Of a DNA stretch of 64,000 nt, positions 43,620-51,910 are shown in pieces. The notes beneath the pieces were generated by a model that did no database searches, had not been told where the DNA came from, and saw nothing but the letters and a program-made list of their open reading frames with translations. The DNA lies in assembly GCF_030719035.1 (NCBI RefSeq), contig NZ_CP132203.1, forward strand, positions 5,164,501 through 5,228,500. Reading direction: 5' to 3'. Source of the DNA: Hahella sp. HNIBRBA332 (GTDB lineage: Bacteria; Pseudomonadota; Gammaproteobacteria; Pseudomonadales; Oleiphilaceae). The stretch's first letter is position 1, and each line of letters opens with the position of its first letter. The position numbers and the translations under genes are program-made.

Positions 43620-44639
43620 TTATTCGAGGTTTTCCACACATTCCGCGGCAGTGGGGTTGGTCTTGCAACGGACTTTACGCATCAGCGTCAGAGCGCGACT
43701 GTCGTAGGCGCCCTCGTCCCGCAAAGCTATGCGCACCTCGCGCAGCAACTTGTCATAGCCTTCCAGCTTTTGCGCCGCCGGGCGCATCCAGTACTCGTCC
43801 TTAATCTCCGCTTCCGCATCGCGGATGATTTGGTAGGCTTCCTCATATCGACCCGCCGCGTACTCCCGCGACAATTGGCCATACCCTTCAGGAAAGCGGT
43901 CCTGGCGAATAATGATCTGGAAGTTCATCTGCGCCAGTTTGTAATTGAACACGCCGCCATCCGGCTCCAGTCCTTTGTACAGCTCCAGAGGTGTGTAGGC
44001 CACTGCCGGAGCGTAGGCGACATCCACATTGCCGTTATTGAACTTACCGGCGAAGTTGCTGGAGTTAGCGCTCACTACCGAGGCGCCTACACGGCGAACC
44101 ATCGTTAAAGCTGCATTGTCATAATCCAGGGTGGCGACCTTTTTGCCTTGCAGCTCCTCTACGGAATCCAGATTACGATCTCTAATAAACAGGTAAACGG
44201 CGCCGGCAGGTAGAATGCCTGCCACTTCAAACTCACCCTGCGTCAACAGCGCCGCCGCCCTGGGTTGATTCAGCGTCTGCAGCAGCAGCTTCATTTCCTC
44301 GTCGCCAGGAATAGCGCCCATCGCCTCCAGCGTGCCGGTAAACCGGTTGAACTCTCTGGCCCGAGTGCCCGTCAACAGCACGGCGTCACACTGCCCGGCC
44401 TTGAAATCCTCAGCCGCTATTTTTTCATCGGTGTAGGCGCGCAAGTCCAGATTCACACCCCAGCCCAGCGCAGATGGCTTCGCCGTCTTCATGATGTTAA
44501 ACAGTGGACCATTGGCGCCGATCGGATCAAACACACAGAACGAACGCTCCACCATTTCCGCGTTGGCTAAACCCGCCAGCGTCATAGCGGCGACGCACGT
44601 CAAACCCGCCAGTTGTTTTCTTATCGCCCTTGTTTTCAT
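43620..44639 (-). CDS. Putative TRAP-associated solute-binding protein
   Basis: The 339-residue exported protein has a signal peptide (KQLAGLTCVAAMTLAGLANA) and starts with VERSFCVFDPIGANGPLFNIMKTAKPSALGWGVNLDLRAYTDEKIAAEDFKAGQCDAVLLTGTRA. That is the DUF6091 'putative solute-binding protein' pattern, distinct from DctP. Four or five Cys are present, including the CKTNPTAAEC tail. It lies between the TatT lipoprotein and the permease in one operon and presumably captures their substrate in the periplasm. The ligand is unknown. Confidence 0.8.
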   Translation of the reverse strand: MKTRAIRKQLAGLTCVAAMTLAGLANAEMVERSFCVFDPIGANGPLFNIMKTAKPSALGWGVNLDLRAYTDEKIAAEDFKAGQCDAVLLTGTRAREFNRFTGTLEAMGAIPGDEEMKLLLQTLNQPRAAALLTQGEFEVAGILPAGAVYLFIRDRNLDSVEELQGKKVATLDYDNAALTMVRRVGASVVSANSSNFAGKFNNGNVDVAYAPAVAYTPLELYKGLEPDGGVFNYKLAQMNFQIIIRQDRFPEGYGQLSREYAAGRYEEAYQIIRDAEAEIKDEYWMRPAAQKLEGYDKLLREVRIALRDEGAYDSRALTLMRKVRCKTNPTAAECVENLE

Positions 44640-44701
44640 TCTAATTTCCCAGTCGTTGCTTCTTTGAGATTGATCCGGAGCGCTCCCGTCATGCCGGCCA
44701 G

Positions 44702-45784
44702 CTACAAAATATCGCTGAGATCCACAGTCTCCGCTGTGGTTTGCTTCTTATCGTCCCAAAACCTCCCCAACGCGCCCACCGGGGTGCGATGGCCGGTATG
44801 CTCCGTCCACATGCGGTCGGACAATCCAGTCAGCATGGTCGTCGCCAATTCGTCCAACAGTCGCGCCTCGGGAGGGGCTTCTTTGTTAGCCTTGGACTTG
44901 GCGTGGGCGCGAATAACCTGTTTCACAGCAGCCATATCCCCTTTCCCGTAGGCCGCCAAGGCTTGAAATACGTGAGCCAGACGCACGCCGGCCCGCTCGC
45001 CTTTCTTCGCTGCAGCAGCCAGCCTCAGGGAGGCGTCCTCACCCTTGGGTTCAGCGCCAGGCAGCATGGACCACACTGTCGCTCGAATCGCCATGGGCGC
45101 GCCCCACCACTTGTCGTCATCCACACAAGCTGCGGAGCGTTCGACTTTCGCTGCGATATTTTTGGGAACGCCCAGCCCTGCTCCCGACGCAATTTCGTTA
45201 TTAAGCGCCTGCAAGCCGGCGATCATGCCCATCATCCATATGAACTCGTCATAGTCCTCGTCCAATTCCGGACAAGTCCCACCGGGCTCGCCATATTGGG
45301 CGACGAGATGTTGATACGCTTCGTAGTTACGCTTGGCCGCGAGCGTGTTGAAGCGTTTTTGCGCAATCAACGCATCCTCGGCTTCCGCAGCGTCCTGATC
45401 CCGAATCGCTCGCATATAGCGCAGCTCTTCATTGAGGGCGCGGGATTCTGCGCACATACCGGCGGAACCGTAGATCATGACGGCAAGAGAATGGGGTTCG
45501 TCGCGGACGCGACCAAAGGACATCAACATCGGCGCCAGGGCTTCCGACATACCGCAGTTCATGGAGACATCGTCCGTGCTGAGAACAAAGGGAGTCTGAT
45601 GTTCCTGCGCAAAACCCACCATGACGTCGCCAGTGGTCTTATACATCACATTGCGTGTCGCGCCGCATCCAGCAAGCGCCAGAGTTGTGGCGAGAACCGC
45701 CACGAGCTTAATGGAAAACAGCTGTCGGACGGGTCTGACGCAATACAGTAACGCGGATGAAAACCTCAAGAAATGTGGGCTCAC
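44702..45784 (-). CDS. TatT-family (TRAP-associated) lipoprotein
   Basis: The 360-residue protein has a lipoprotein signal with lipobox LALAGC and a helical TPR-like body: repeated ALNEELRYMRAIRDQD..., RNYEAYQHLVAQYGEPG and ALAAYGKGDMAAVKQVIRAHAKSK. These match the TRAP-T-associated lipoprotein TatT, which in Treponema forms a trimer that delivers ligand to the solute-binding protein. A GTG at 45784 is chosen as start because GGGAGG lies five bases upstream; the frame is open 20 codons further. It is first in the three-gene cluster. Confidence 0.82.
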   Translation of the reverse strand: MSPHFLRFSSALLYCVRPVRQLFSIKLVAVLATTLALAGCGATRNVMYKTTGDVMVGFAQEHQTPFVLSTDDVSMNCGMSEALAPMLMSFGRVRDEPHSLAVMIYGSAGMCAESRALNEELRYMRAIRDQDAAEAEDALIAQKRFNTLAAKRNYEAYQHLVAQYGEPGGTCPELDEDYDEFIWMMGMIAGLQALNNEIASGAGLGVPKNIAAKVERSAACVDDDKWWGAPMAIRATVWSMLPGAEPKGEDASLRLAAAAKKGERAGVRLAHVFQALAAYGKGDMAAVKQVIRAHAKSKANKEAPPEARLLDELATTMLTGLSDRMWTEHTGHRTPVGALGRFWDDKKQTTAETVDLSDIL

Positions 45785-46006
45785 AAAAACCTCCCAGTTG
45801 CCTTTTGTCTTTATTCTTTGATGTCGCCGCAGTCGGGCGAGCATAGGGGTTTATGCTTAGGACGGGCCAGATTATGGACAAACTGGAAGGTTTTTTGTGA
45901 GATGAACGGCACAAAGCGCAATAAATTTGGCACAAAAAGACAAAAAACGATAAATACCGTTACCAAAGTCCCTTTCAAAAAAGGCCGAAATTACGCCGCC
46001 GCGCAT

Positions 46007-46034
46007 TTGACAGGGCTCCGGGAGCCGCTATAAC
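46007..46034 (+). promoter_or_regulatory. Strong sigma-70 promoter upstream of the HU gene
   Basis: TTGACA (46007-46012) and TATAAC (46029-46034) with 16-base spacing. Between them GGCTCC-g-GGAGCC forms a perfect 6-base-arm inverted repeat (46014-46026) within the spacer. The gene starts 92 bases downstream. Confidence 0.75.
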
Positions 46035-46125
46035 TAAAGGAGCGCTGGGCCTGAAGCAGGGTTTGTAGGACTTCGGCTCACAGCGTTCGCCACCAATAAC
46101 AATACAAACCCGATAGGAGAAGAGT

Positions 46126-46401
46126 ATGCGCAAACCTGAACTTGCCGCAGCGATTGCAGCACGCACGAATTTGTCGAAAAGCAAAGCTGCGGAGGTACTG
46201 AACGCGTTAACCGATGAAATAGCCGACGCGGTATCCCGCAATGAAACCGTCTCACTGATCGGATTCGGAACCTTCAGTCAGCGCAATAGGAGCGCACGTA
46301 CAGGTAAAAACCCCAAAACTGGAGCCGCTATTAAAATTCCCGCCAGCAAAACCGTTGGGTTCAAGGCTGGCAAGCTCTTGAAGGATGCGGTCAATAAATA
46401 A
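46126..46401 (+). CDS. HU family DNA-binding protein
   Basis: The 91-residue histone-like protein bends and compacts DNA as a dimer. It has the HU/IHF fold sequence (AAAIAARTNLSKSKAAEVLNALTDEIADAVSRNETVSLIGFGTFSQRNRSARTGKNPKTGAAIKIPASKTVGFKAGKLLKDAV) with the arm motif RTGKNPKTG holding the intercalating Pro. The family member (HupA, HupB or a paralogue) cannot be told. AGGAGAAGAGT gives a strong ribosome site. A strong promoter lies at 46007-46034. Confidence 0.94.
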   Translation: MRKPELAAAIAARTNLSKSKAAEVLNALTDEIADAVSRNETVSLIGFGTFSQRNRSARTGKNPKTGAAIKIPASKTVGFKAGKLLKDAVNK

Positions 46402-46406
46402 TATTA

Positions 46407-46470
46407 GCGGCGGAAGCCCCGCCCTGCCCGCTATCCGTCCGGACTGGCAGGAACTGGGCGTTTCCGCCGC
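46407..46470. terminator. Long imperfect inverted repeat after HU
   Basis: GCGGCGGAA (46407-46415) pairs with TTCCGCCGC (46462-46470), and inner segments (CGCCC/GGGCG, TGCC/GGCA) extend the stem. No T-run follows. It starts five bases past the HU stop and may stabilise or end the transcript. Confidence 0.5.
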
Positions 46471-46517
46471 AGAAGTCTAAGAAGCCCTGAAGGATCAGGA
46501 GGTTGTAAACAACGGAC

Positions 46518-46907
46518 TTAAACCGTTATTTTTTCCGCCAGGTCCGCAAAGATATCTTCATTGATTCCCTGCACCAGTTTCAGGTCTTCCGGTTTGGAGA
46601 ACGGCCTCGCTTCAGTTATCTTCTGAGCCGTAGCGCGGCCAATTTTGGGTAAGGTAGTCAACTGCTTGAGCGTGGCGTGGTTAATGTTAACCAGCTCATC
46701 CACATCGACCATGGCTTCGCTCTCCCGCTCGCCCTCGGATTGTCGCGCGCTCAGCAATTCGGTCAACTCATCCAGACGCTTCTCGACAGCGACGATTTCA
46801 TACTGCAACGCCACCTGTTTATCCAATGCGTCCGCAGTATTGCGGGAGATGTTCGATAACTGATAAATAATAACCAATACCGCTATAAACAGGATGAAAG
46901 ATCCCAT
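46518..46907 (-). CDS. ComEA-like helix-hairpin-helix membrane protein
   Basis: The 129-residue protein has an N-terminal membrane helix (GSFILFIAVLVIIYQLSNI), a coiled coil (ADALDKQVALQYEIVAVEKRLDELTELLSARQ) and a C-terminal helix-hairpin-helix domain (LVNINHATLKQLTTLPKIGRATAQKITEARPFSKPEDLKLVQGI) like ComEA. ComEA binds DNA during uptake, but proteins of this layout with the HhH on the inner side of a coiled coil are less certain. It follows pyrC' on the same strand with 76 bases between. Confidence 0.88.
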   Translation of the reverse strand: MGSFILFIAVLVIIYQLSNISRNTADALDKQVALQYEIVAVEKRLDELTELLSARQSEGERESEAMVDVDELVNINHATLKQLTTLPKIGRATAQKITEARPFSKPEDLKLVQGINEDIFADLAEKITV

Positions 46908-46983
46908 TTTCCAACCTCCTTAAATCAACTCGTCATTGTCTCGTCAGAACTGACAACCGTCTCTGATAAGTGAACGTTGTATG

Positions 46984-48279
46984 CTACTCCATCATCAGCG
47001 AGCGATCATACACCACACGTCCTTCCACAATGGTTTTAAAAGCCAGTCCAACCACTTCCGTATCCAGCCATGGGCAATTCTTACCTTTGGACACCAGATC
47101 TGACTCGGTCACCAGCCACTTTGTAGTCGGATCGACCAGCGTCACATCCGCCGCGCTTCCAACCTGTAAACTCCCCATAGATAGCTCAAGCACCTGCGCC
47201 GGACCTGACGTCAGCGCCCGCATCGCCGCATCCAGACGCAACTCGCCAGACGTCGTCAGTGCAATGATCTGCGGCAGCACCAGCTCAATCACCGACATGC
47301 CCGAGCGGGTTTCCGCAAACGGCGCCAACTTGGCCGCGCTTTCATGGGGCTGATGATGAGAACAGATGGCGTCGATCACGCCGTCATTCACGCCATTCAG
47401 CAGCGCTTTGCGGTCTTCCTCCCGTCGCAATGGCGGACGCACGTGAAATGCAGGGTTAAAGTCTTTGATCACCGCATCGGTATAAATCAAATTCGCCAGC
47501 GCCACATCGCAGGTGACTTTCAAGCCGCGACGTTTGGCGTCTGCGACCAGCTCGACTGACTTCGCGCAGGATAATTGTCCAAGGTGTATCCGCGCCTCGG
47601 TCTCCTCCGCCAGAATCAACCACTGCGCCACCGCCATGGTTTCCGCAATAGCGGGAATACCGCTCAACCCCAGCAACCCGCTGGTGGCGCCTTCATGTAC
47701 GCAGCCGTCTTTCGCCAATGCATAATCTTCCGGGCATACGAACACCGTGATGTCCTGAGAACAGGCGTATTCCAGACAGCGCTTCATGACCTGGTTGTCC
47801 CGGAAAGGATAGCGCAGATTGGAAACGCCAACGCAGCCCGCCTCGCGCAGCGCGTGCATTTCACTCAGTTGCTCACCGGCCAGCCCTTTAGTCAGGGCCC
47901 CAATAGGCAATATCTTCGCCTTACCTGCGGTCAGCGCCTGATCGTATATGAGATTGGTCACCGCTGCGGTATCGTTCACTGGCGATGTCGCAGGTGGACA
48001 GCATAGCGTCGTAAAACCGCCCTTCACCGCGGCCAGGGACTCGCTGGCGATGCTTGCTTTATGCTCATAGCCCGGCTCGCGCAGGTACGCACACAGATCC
48101 ACCAACCCGGGCGTCACCCAGGAACCGGCGGCGTCAATCACCATATCTGCGTTGAAGTCGCCCGGCGCTGCGCCGATCGCGACCACTTCGCCGTTAGCAA
48201 TATATAAGTCAGACAGGGTGTCCAGACTTTGAGACGGATCGATAATGCGACCGCCTTTTATGAGTATCCGCCCGCTCAC
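46984..48279 (-). CDS. pyrC': Dihydroorotase-like protein PyrC' (probably catalytically inactive)
   Basis: The 431-residue amidohydrolase-fold protein resembles dihydroorotase but lacks the first metal-binding HxH: the position after the first strand reads VDLCAYLREPGYEHKAS. In Pseudomonas-type ATCases such a protein is needed for assembly of the PyrB/PyrC' holoenzyme and a separate pyrC supplies the activity. It overlaps the pyrB stop (ATGA), so translation is coupled. Whether an active pyrC exists elsewhere cannot be seen here. Confidence 0.93.
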   Translation of the reverse strand: MSGRILIKGGRIIDPSQSLDTLSDLYIANGEVVAIGAAPGDFNADMVIDAAGSWVTPGLVDLCAYLREPGYEHKASIASESLAAVKGGFTTLCCPPATSPVNDTAAVTNLIYDQALTAGKAKILPIGALTKGLAGEQLSEMHALREAGCVGVSNLRYPFRDNQVMKRCLEYACSQDITVFVCPEDYALAKDGCVHEGATSGLLGLSGIPAIAETMAVAQWLILAEETEARIHLGQLSCAKSVELVADAKRRGLKVTCDVALANLIYTDAVIKDFNPAFHVRPPLRREEDRKALLNGVNDGVIDAICSHHQPHESAAKLAPFAETRSGMSVIELVLPQIIALTTSGELRLDAAMRALTSGPAQVLELSMGSLQVGSAADVTLVDPTTKWLVTESDLVSKGKNCPWLDTEVVGLAFKTIVEGRVVYDRSLMME

Positions 48280-49289
48280 GCAACCTCCTCATCCGCTGTC
48301 AATTCAGCTATCTGGCCGCTCATCGCCATGGACATGACCGCCATCCGCACCGCAATGCCATTGGTCACCTGATTCAATATGACGGATTGCGGACCGTCAG
48401 CGACTGCGGACTCTATCTCCACGCCGCGGTTAATCGGGCCCGGATGCATGACAATCGCATCAGGTTTGGCCAAGACCAGTTTGTCCTGCGACAATCCGTA
48501 GAGACGGAAGAATTCCTGCTCGCTAGGCAGCAGGGCGCCTTCCATTCGCTCTTTCTGCAAACGCAGCATGATCACCACGTCGACGTCCCGCATACCTTCT
48601 TTCATGGAGCTAAATACTTTGACGCCAAACTGATCGATATAGGGTGGCAGCAACGTATCCGGCGCAATGACCCGAACTTCTTCGGCGCCAAGCAGGTTTA
48701 GGGCCTGAATCTGCGAACGCGCCACCCGCGAGTGCAGGATGTCACCCACGATGGCGACCTTCAACCCTTCAAACTTATGCTTGTGCTGGCGAATAGTCAG
48801 CATATCCAGCATCGCCTGAGTCGGGTGCGCATGACGGCCATCGCCAGCGTTAATGACGGAGACTCTTGGCGTCACCGATTTAGCGATAAAATGCGGCGCG
48901 CCGCTCTGGGCGTGACGCACTACGAACATATCCACCGCCATCGCTTCCAAATTGCGCAGCATGTCGGACAATGATTCGCCTTTGCTGGTGGCTGAGGTGG
49001 TGATGTTGATATTCAGAACATCCGCCGATAAACGTTTGGCGGCCAGTTCAAAGGTAGTGCGGGTGCGGGTGCTGGCTTCGAAGAATAAATTGGCGACGGT
49101 TTTGCCGCGGAGTAAAGGAACTTTCTTGATTGATCTGGAGCCGACTTCAATAAAGGTATCCGCCGTGTCCAGGATGTCCGTGAGATGCTTCCGGCTCAGG
49201 CCTTCGATGGTCAGAAAATGTCGAAGTTGCTGAAACCGGTTCAACTGCAGGGGACTGAGTTCGTCGTCTATGCTAGGCATGGAAATCAA
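48276..49289 (-). CDS. pyrB: Aspartate carbamoyltransferase, catalytic chain
   Basis: The 337-residue enzyme makes carbamoyl-aspartate in pyrimidine synthesis. It has the carbamoyl-phosphate loop FFEASTRTRTTFELA, the HPTQAMLDMLTI segment, and the later region VIMLRLQKERM. The N-terminal extension of about 20 residues before the family region is typical of Pseudomonas-type chains, which bind nucleotide effectors there. Partner pyrC' overlaps its end. Confidence 0.96.
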   Translation of the reverse strand: MISMPSIDDELSPLQLNRFQQLRHFLTIEGLSRKHLTDILDTADTFIEVGSRSIKKVPLLRGKTVANLFFEASTRTRTTFELAAKRLSADVLNINITTSATSKGESLSDMLRNLEAMAVDMFVVRHAQSGAPHFIAKSVTPRVSVINAGDGRHAHPTQAMLDMLTIRQHKHKFEGLKVAIVGDILHSRVARSQIQALNLLGAEEVRVIAPDTLLPPYIDQFGVKVFSSMKEGMRDVDVVIMLRLQKERMEGALLPSEQEFFRLYGLSQDKLVLAKPDAIVMHPGPINRGVEIESAVADGPQSVILNQVTNGIAVRMAVMSMAMSGQIAELTADEEVA

Positions 49290-49339
49290 TTCTCAGGTTG
49301 ATGGATTTCGCCCATGTGTGAACTTGTCGCTAAGGTCTT

Positions 49340-49855
49340 TCAGCTGGAGCCTGTTTTCTCCCGCAGCTCCACCGCCAGAGGGTCCGGCCCCAGCAGTTTC
49401 ACACGTTGATTTGACTGTAGCCGTCGGCTGGCGCCGACCACATCCGGCTGTATGGGAAGGTCGCGACCGCCCACATCCATGAGCGCGACGAGAAGGATAC
49501 TTGCCGGCCGGCCAAAGTCAAAAAGTTCGTTCATGGCGGCCCGAATCGTTCTTCCGCTCATAATCACGTCATCCACCAGCACCACGTCCCGACCTTCTGT
49601 TTCGAAAGGCAAAGAAGAGGCTTTAACCTTAGGATTCAAGCCGATGCGAGTGAAGTCGTCGCGATAGAATGAGATATCCAGCTCGCCTACTGGACCATCC
49701 CAGCCCAACAGGCTTTGCAATCGTCGCGCAACCCACACGCCGCCTGTATGAATGCCGACGAGCGCAGGCTTGTCTATGTTGCGTTCCGCGCAGAGCTGTT
49801 TGAGTTTTTCGACCATGTCCCGCATGGCCGCATCAACATCAATCAATGATGTCAT
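49340..49855 (-). CDS. pyrR: PyrR-type uracil phosphoribosyltransferase/regulator
   Basis: The 171-residue protein has the phosphoribosyltransferase motif DVVLVDDVIMSGRTIRAAMNELFDFG and family segments LVGIHTGGVWVARRLQSLLG. In some bacteria PyrR attenuates pyr transcription by binding RNA; no such leader is visible upstream of pyrB here, so it may act mainly as enzyme. The start at 49855 (MTSLIDVDAAMRDM) has AAGGAAAAT upstream and overlaps the ruvX end by 17 bases; the frame is open to 49948. Confidence 0.92.
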   Translation of the reverse strand: MTSLIDVDAAMRDMVEKLKQLCAERNIDKPALVGIHTGGVWVARRLQSLLGWDGPVGELDISFYRDDFTRIGLNPKVKASSLPFETEGRDVVLVDDVIMSGRTIRAAMNELFDFGRPASILLVALMDVGGRDLPIQPDVVGASRRLQSNQRVKLLGPDPLAVELREKTGSS

Positions 49856-50315
49856 CAGATTTTCCTTGTTTACGAGGAGGATGAAGAAATGCGTCCAGAT
49901 TGTCGGCGTGGGTTTCCAGCCAGCTTTCCACGATAAAGACCGCAGCAATAGAGTCCACGGCGTAACGTCCGAAGTTGCGCTGCCCGTAGCGTTCTCTCAC
50001 CATGGATTTGGCTTCGCTGCTGGTGAGCCGCTCGTCCGCCATTTCGACGCGCAGATTATATCTTCCGTGCAAACGCCGGGCGAACTTCCTGGCGCGCAAC
50101 GCCATTTCGCTGACGCTGCCGTCCATATTCAAAGGCTCACCCACAATCACCAACGCGGGCTTCCATTCTTCCAATAGCGCTTCGATTGCTTCCCATCGGG
50201 GAATACCGTCCTGAGCAGGGATTTCCTTGAGAGGAGAAGCCGTCATCGATACCGACTGTCCGACTGCCGCGCCAAAGCGCTTGAGCCCGAAGTCAAAGCC
50301 TACCACTGTCGCCAT
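49839..50315 (-). CDS. ruvX: Holliday junction resolvase-like RuvX (YqgF)
   Basis: The 158-residue RNase H-fold nuclease begins with VVGFDFGLKRFGAAVG, the YqgF signature, followed by IVGEPLNMDGSVSEMALRARKFA and the DERLTSSEAK motif with acidic active-site residues, and FGRYAVDSIAAVFIVESWL. Members act in pre-16S rRNA 5' maturation. It overlaps pyrR and lies 43 bases after yqgE, as in related genomes. Confidence 0.94.
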   Translation of the reverse strand: MATVVGFDFGLKRFGAAVGQSVSMTASPLKEIPAQDGIPRWEAIEALLEEWKPALVIVGEPLNMDGSVSEMALRARKFARRLHGRYNLRVEMADERLTSSEAKSMVRERYGQRNFGRYAVDSIAAVFIVESWLETHADNLDAFLHPPRKQGKSDDIID

Positions 50316-50358
50316 AATCTATGTGTCGAGCCTCCCGAACGTCCTCTGCGTCACAGCT

Positions 50359-50916
50359 TCAGGCATGCCCGGAAATCGACGAGAGACGGTGATAATCGAT
50401 GCCCACCCGTCCCAATGCGGAAACGACTTTTTCACTGTCCGGCGTACGGAAAATGATAGCGGAGTCAGCAGGACAGGTGATCCAGAAATTGTTGGAGATT
50501 TCCTTCTCCAATTGGCCGGCGCCCCAGCCTGCGTAGCCAAGCGCCACTAAGGTACGATCAGGCCCAACGCCGCGAGCCATGGCTTCCAGGATGTCTTTGG
50601 ACGTGGTGATGCAAATGTCTGGAGCGATCTCGATGGAGGATTGCCAGTCGCCTAAAGGCGAATGCAGAACGAAACCGCGCTCAATCTGCACGGGACCGCC
50701 GGAATACACCGGCATGGCGATGCCTTCTCCGCCCAGTTCAAGTTGCGCCAGCATATCGCTGAGCCGGATATCCAAAGGCCGATTAATGACAATCCCCATG
50801 GCGCCTTCATCATTGTGATCGCAAATATAGCTGATGGTCCCCTCAAAGTTAGGGTCCTTGAGGTGAGGCATGGCAATCAGAAATTGATTGCGTAATGTAG
50901 ACATTGATGAACTCAT
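50359..50916 (-). CDS. YqgE/AlgH family protein (DUF179)
   Basis: The 185-residue protein matches the YqgE/AlgH family: FLIAMPHLKDPNFEGTISYICDHNDEGAMGIVINRPLDIRLSDML at the N-terminus, PVYSGGPVQIERGFVLHSP and YAGWGAGQLEKEISNNFWITCPAD. AlgH was first tied to alginate regulation, but the molecular role is not established. It is upstream of ruvX in the same transcript, a common arrangement. Confidence 0.94.
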   Translation of the reverse strand: MSSSMSTLRNQFLIAMPHLKDPNFEGTISYICDHNDEGAMGIVINRPLDIRLSDMLAQLELGGEGIAMPVYSGGPVQIERGFVLHSPLGDWQSSIEIAPDICITTSKDILEAMARGVGPDRTLVALGYAGWGAGQLEKEISNNFWITCPADSAIIFRTPDSEKVVSALGRVGIDYHRLSSISGHA

Positions 50917-51010
50917 GCAGTTGCGGCCTTTTTAACTGCCTGTATAGTTCTAAGCATAAACCAGTTAACCCCAATGCAGCAAAAATCCAAAGGAATTAAC
51001 CGGAAAATTC

Positions 51011-51904
51011 TCACGAATCAGTGGCGTACATGCGCTCTCCAAAAGAGAAGGTGCGAATGATTTCCAACAGGTCTGATTCTTTACGCATCTCTTCGGTGAA
51101 GGGGGGAAATGGTTCAGCCAAACGAATGATACGGATCACCGCGTCATCCAGTATCTTAGCCCCTGACGAAGCCAGAATATTGATTTCCTGCACCTGACCA
51201 TCCGGTTCAATGATCACCGCCACGCGAACTTTGCCTTCCAGTTTGCGCTTACGCGCTTCTTCTGGATAGTTGATGTTGCCGATGCGCTCCAGCTCCCGGC
51301 GCCACTCTTCCATGTAGTAAGCACTGGCGGTCTTTCTCGCCGATACGGCAGTCAAACGCGTCACACGGGGGCGCTTGGCGTACGCCTGTTGCTGTTCGGA
51401 GAGCTTCGCCTCCAAACTGGCGATCTCCAGACTGCGCTGCAACAACTGACTGCGCTCTTCTGGAGGCGCCTCTTCCGGGTTATCCTTCTTCGGCTTTTCG
51501 GACATGCTCATGTCGCGATCGGAAGTCTTGTTCGCAACCACCTGACGCTCGGCGGAGGCTTCCCTCGGCTTTACCGCCTCTGGCTGAAGCTGCGCCACTT
51601 CATGGGTTTCTATATCACGAAAGTCCGCCTGCTCAGTGGTGGTAAGCTCTTTCTTATCTTCTTCCGAGCCGCTGCCTTTTTGATTTGACTGCGCGAGAAA
51701 ATCGGCGTCCTCCGGCTCTTCTTTATCATCAAATTGAGCCAGGGTGACCTCTACTGTCAGAGGGACAGGACGCTCTGGTTCGATAGTAAAGGTAATTCCC
51801 AACACAATCGCCGCATGCACGGCGATGGCGAAGAACATACAAAAACCCAGGCGATCAAAAGCGGTGACTCCCGCAGCCGGAGAAGAAAGCGACTTATCAC
51901 TCAT
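51011..51904 (-). CDS. tonB: TonB-family energy transducer
   Basis: The 297-residue protein has a short cytoplasmic N-terminus, one membrane helix (LGFCMFFAIAVHAAIVLGITFTI, about 20-42), a long Glu/Lys-rich periplasmic linker with a coiled coil, and a C-terminal TonB domain (YPEEARKRKLEGKVRVAVIIEPDGQVQEINILASSGAKILDDAVIRIIRLAEPFPPF). TonB couples the proton gradient to outer-membrane receptors. No exbBD follows here, so the motor genes are elsewhere. It is eight bases from gshB in one operon. Confidence 0.93.
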   Translation of the reverse strand: MSDKSLSSPAAGVTAFDRLGFCMFFAIAVHAAIVLGITFTIEPERPVPLTVEVTLAQFDDKEEPEDADFLAQSNQKGSGSEEDKKELTTTEQADFRDIETHEVAQLQPEAVKPREASAERQVVANKTSDRDMSMSEKPKKDNPEEAPPEERSQLLQRSLEIASLEAKLSEQQQAYAKRPRVTRLTAVSARKTASAYYMEEWRRELERIGNINYPEEARKRKLEGKVRVAVIIEPDGQVQEINILASSGAKILDDAVIRIIRLAEPFPPFTEEMRKESDLLEIIRTFSFGERMYATDS

Positions 51905-51910
51905 ATCTAT

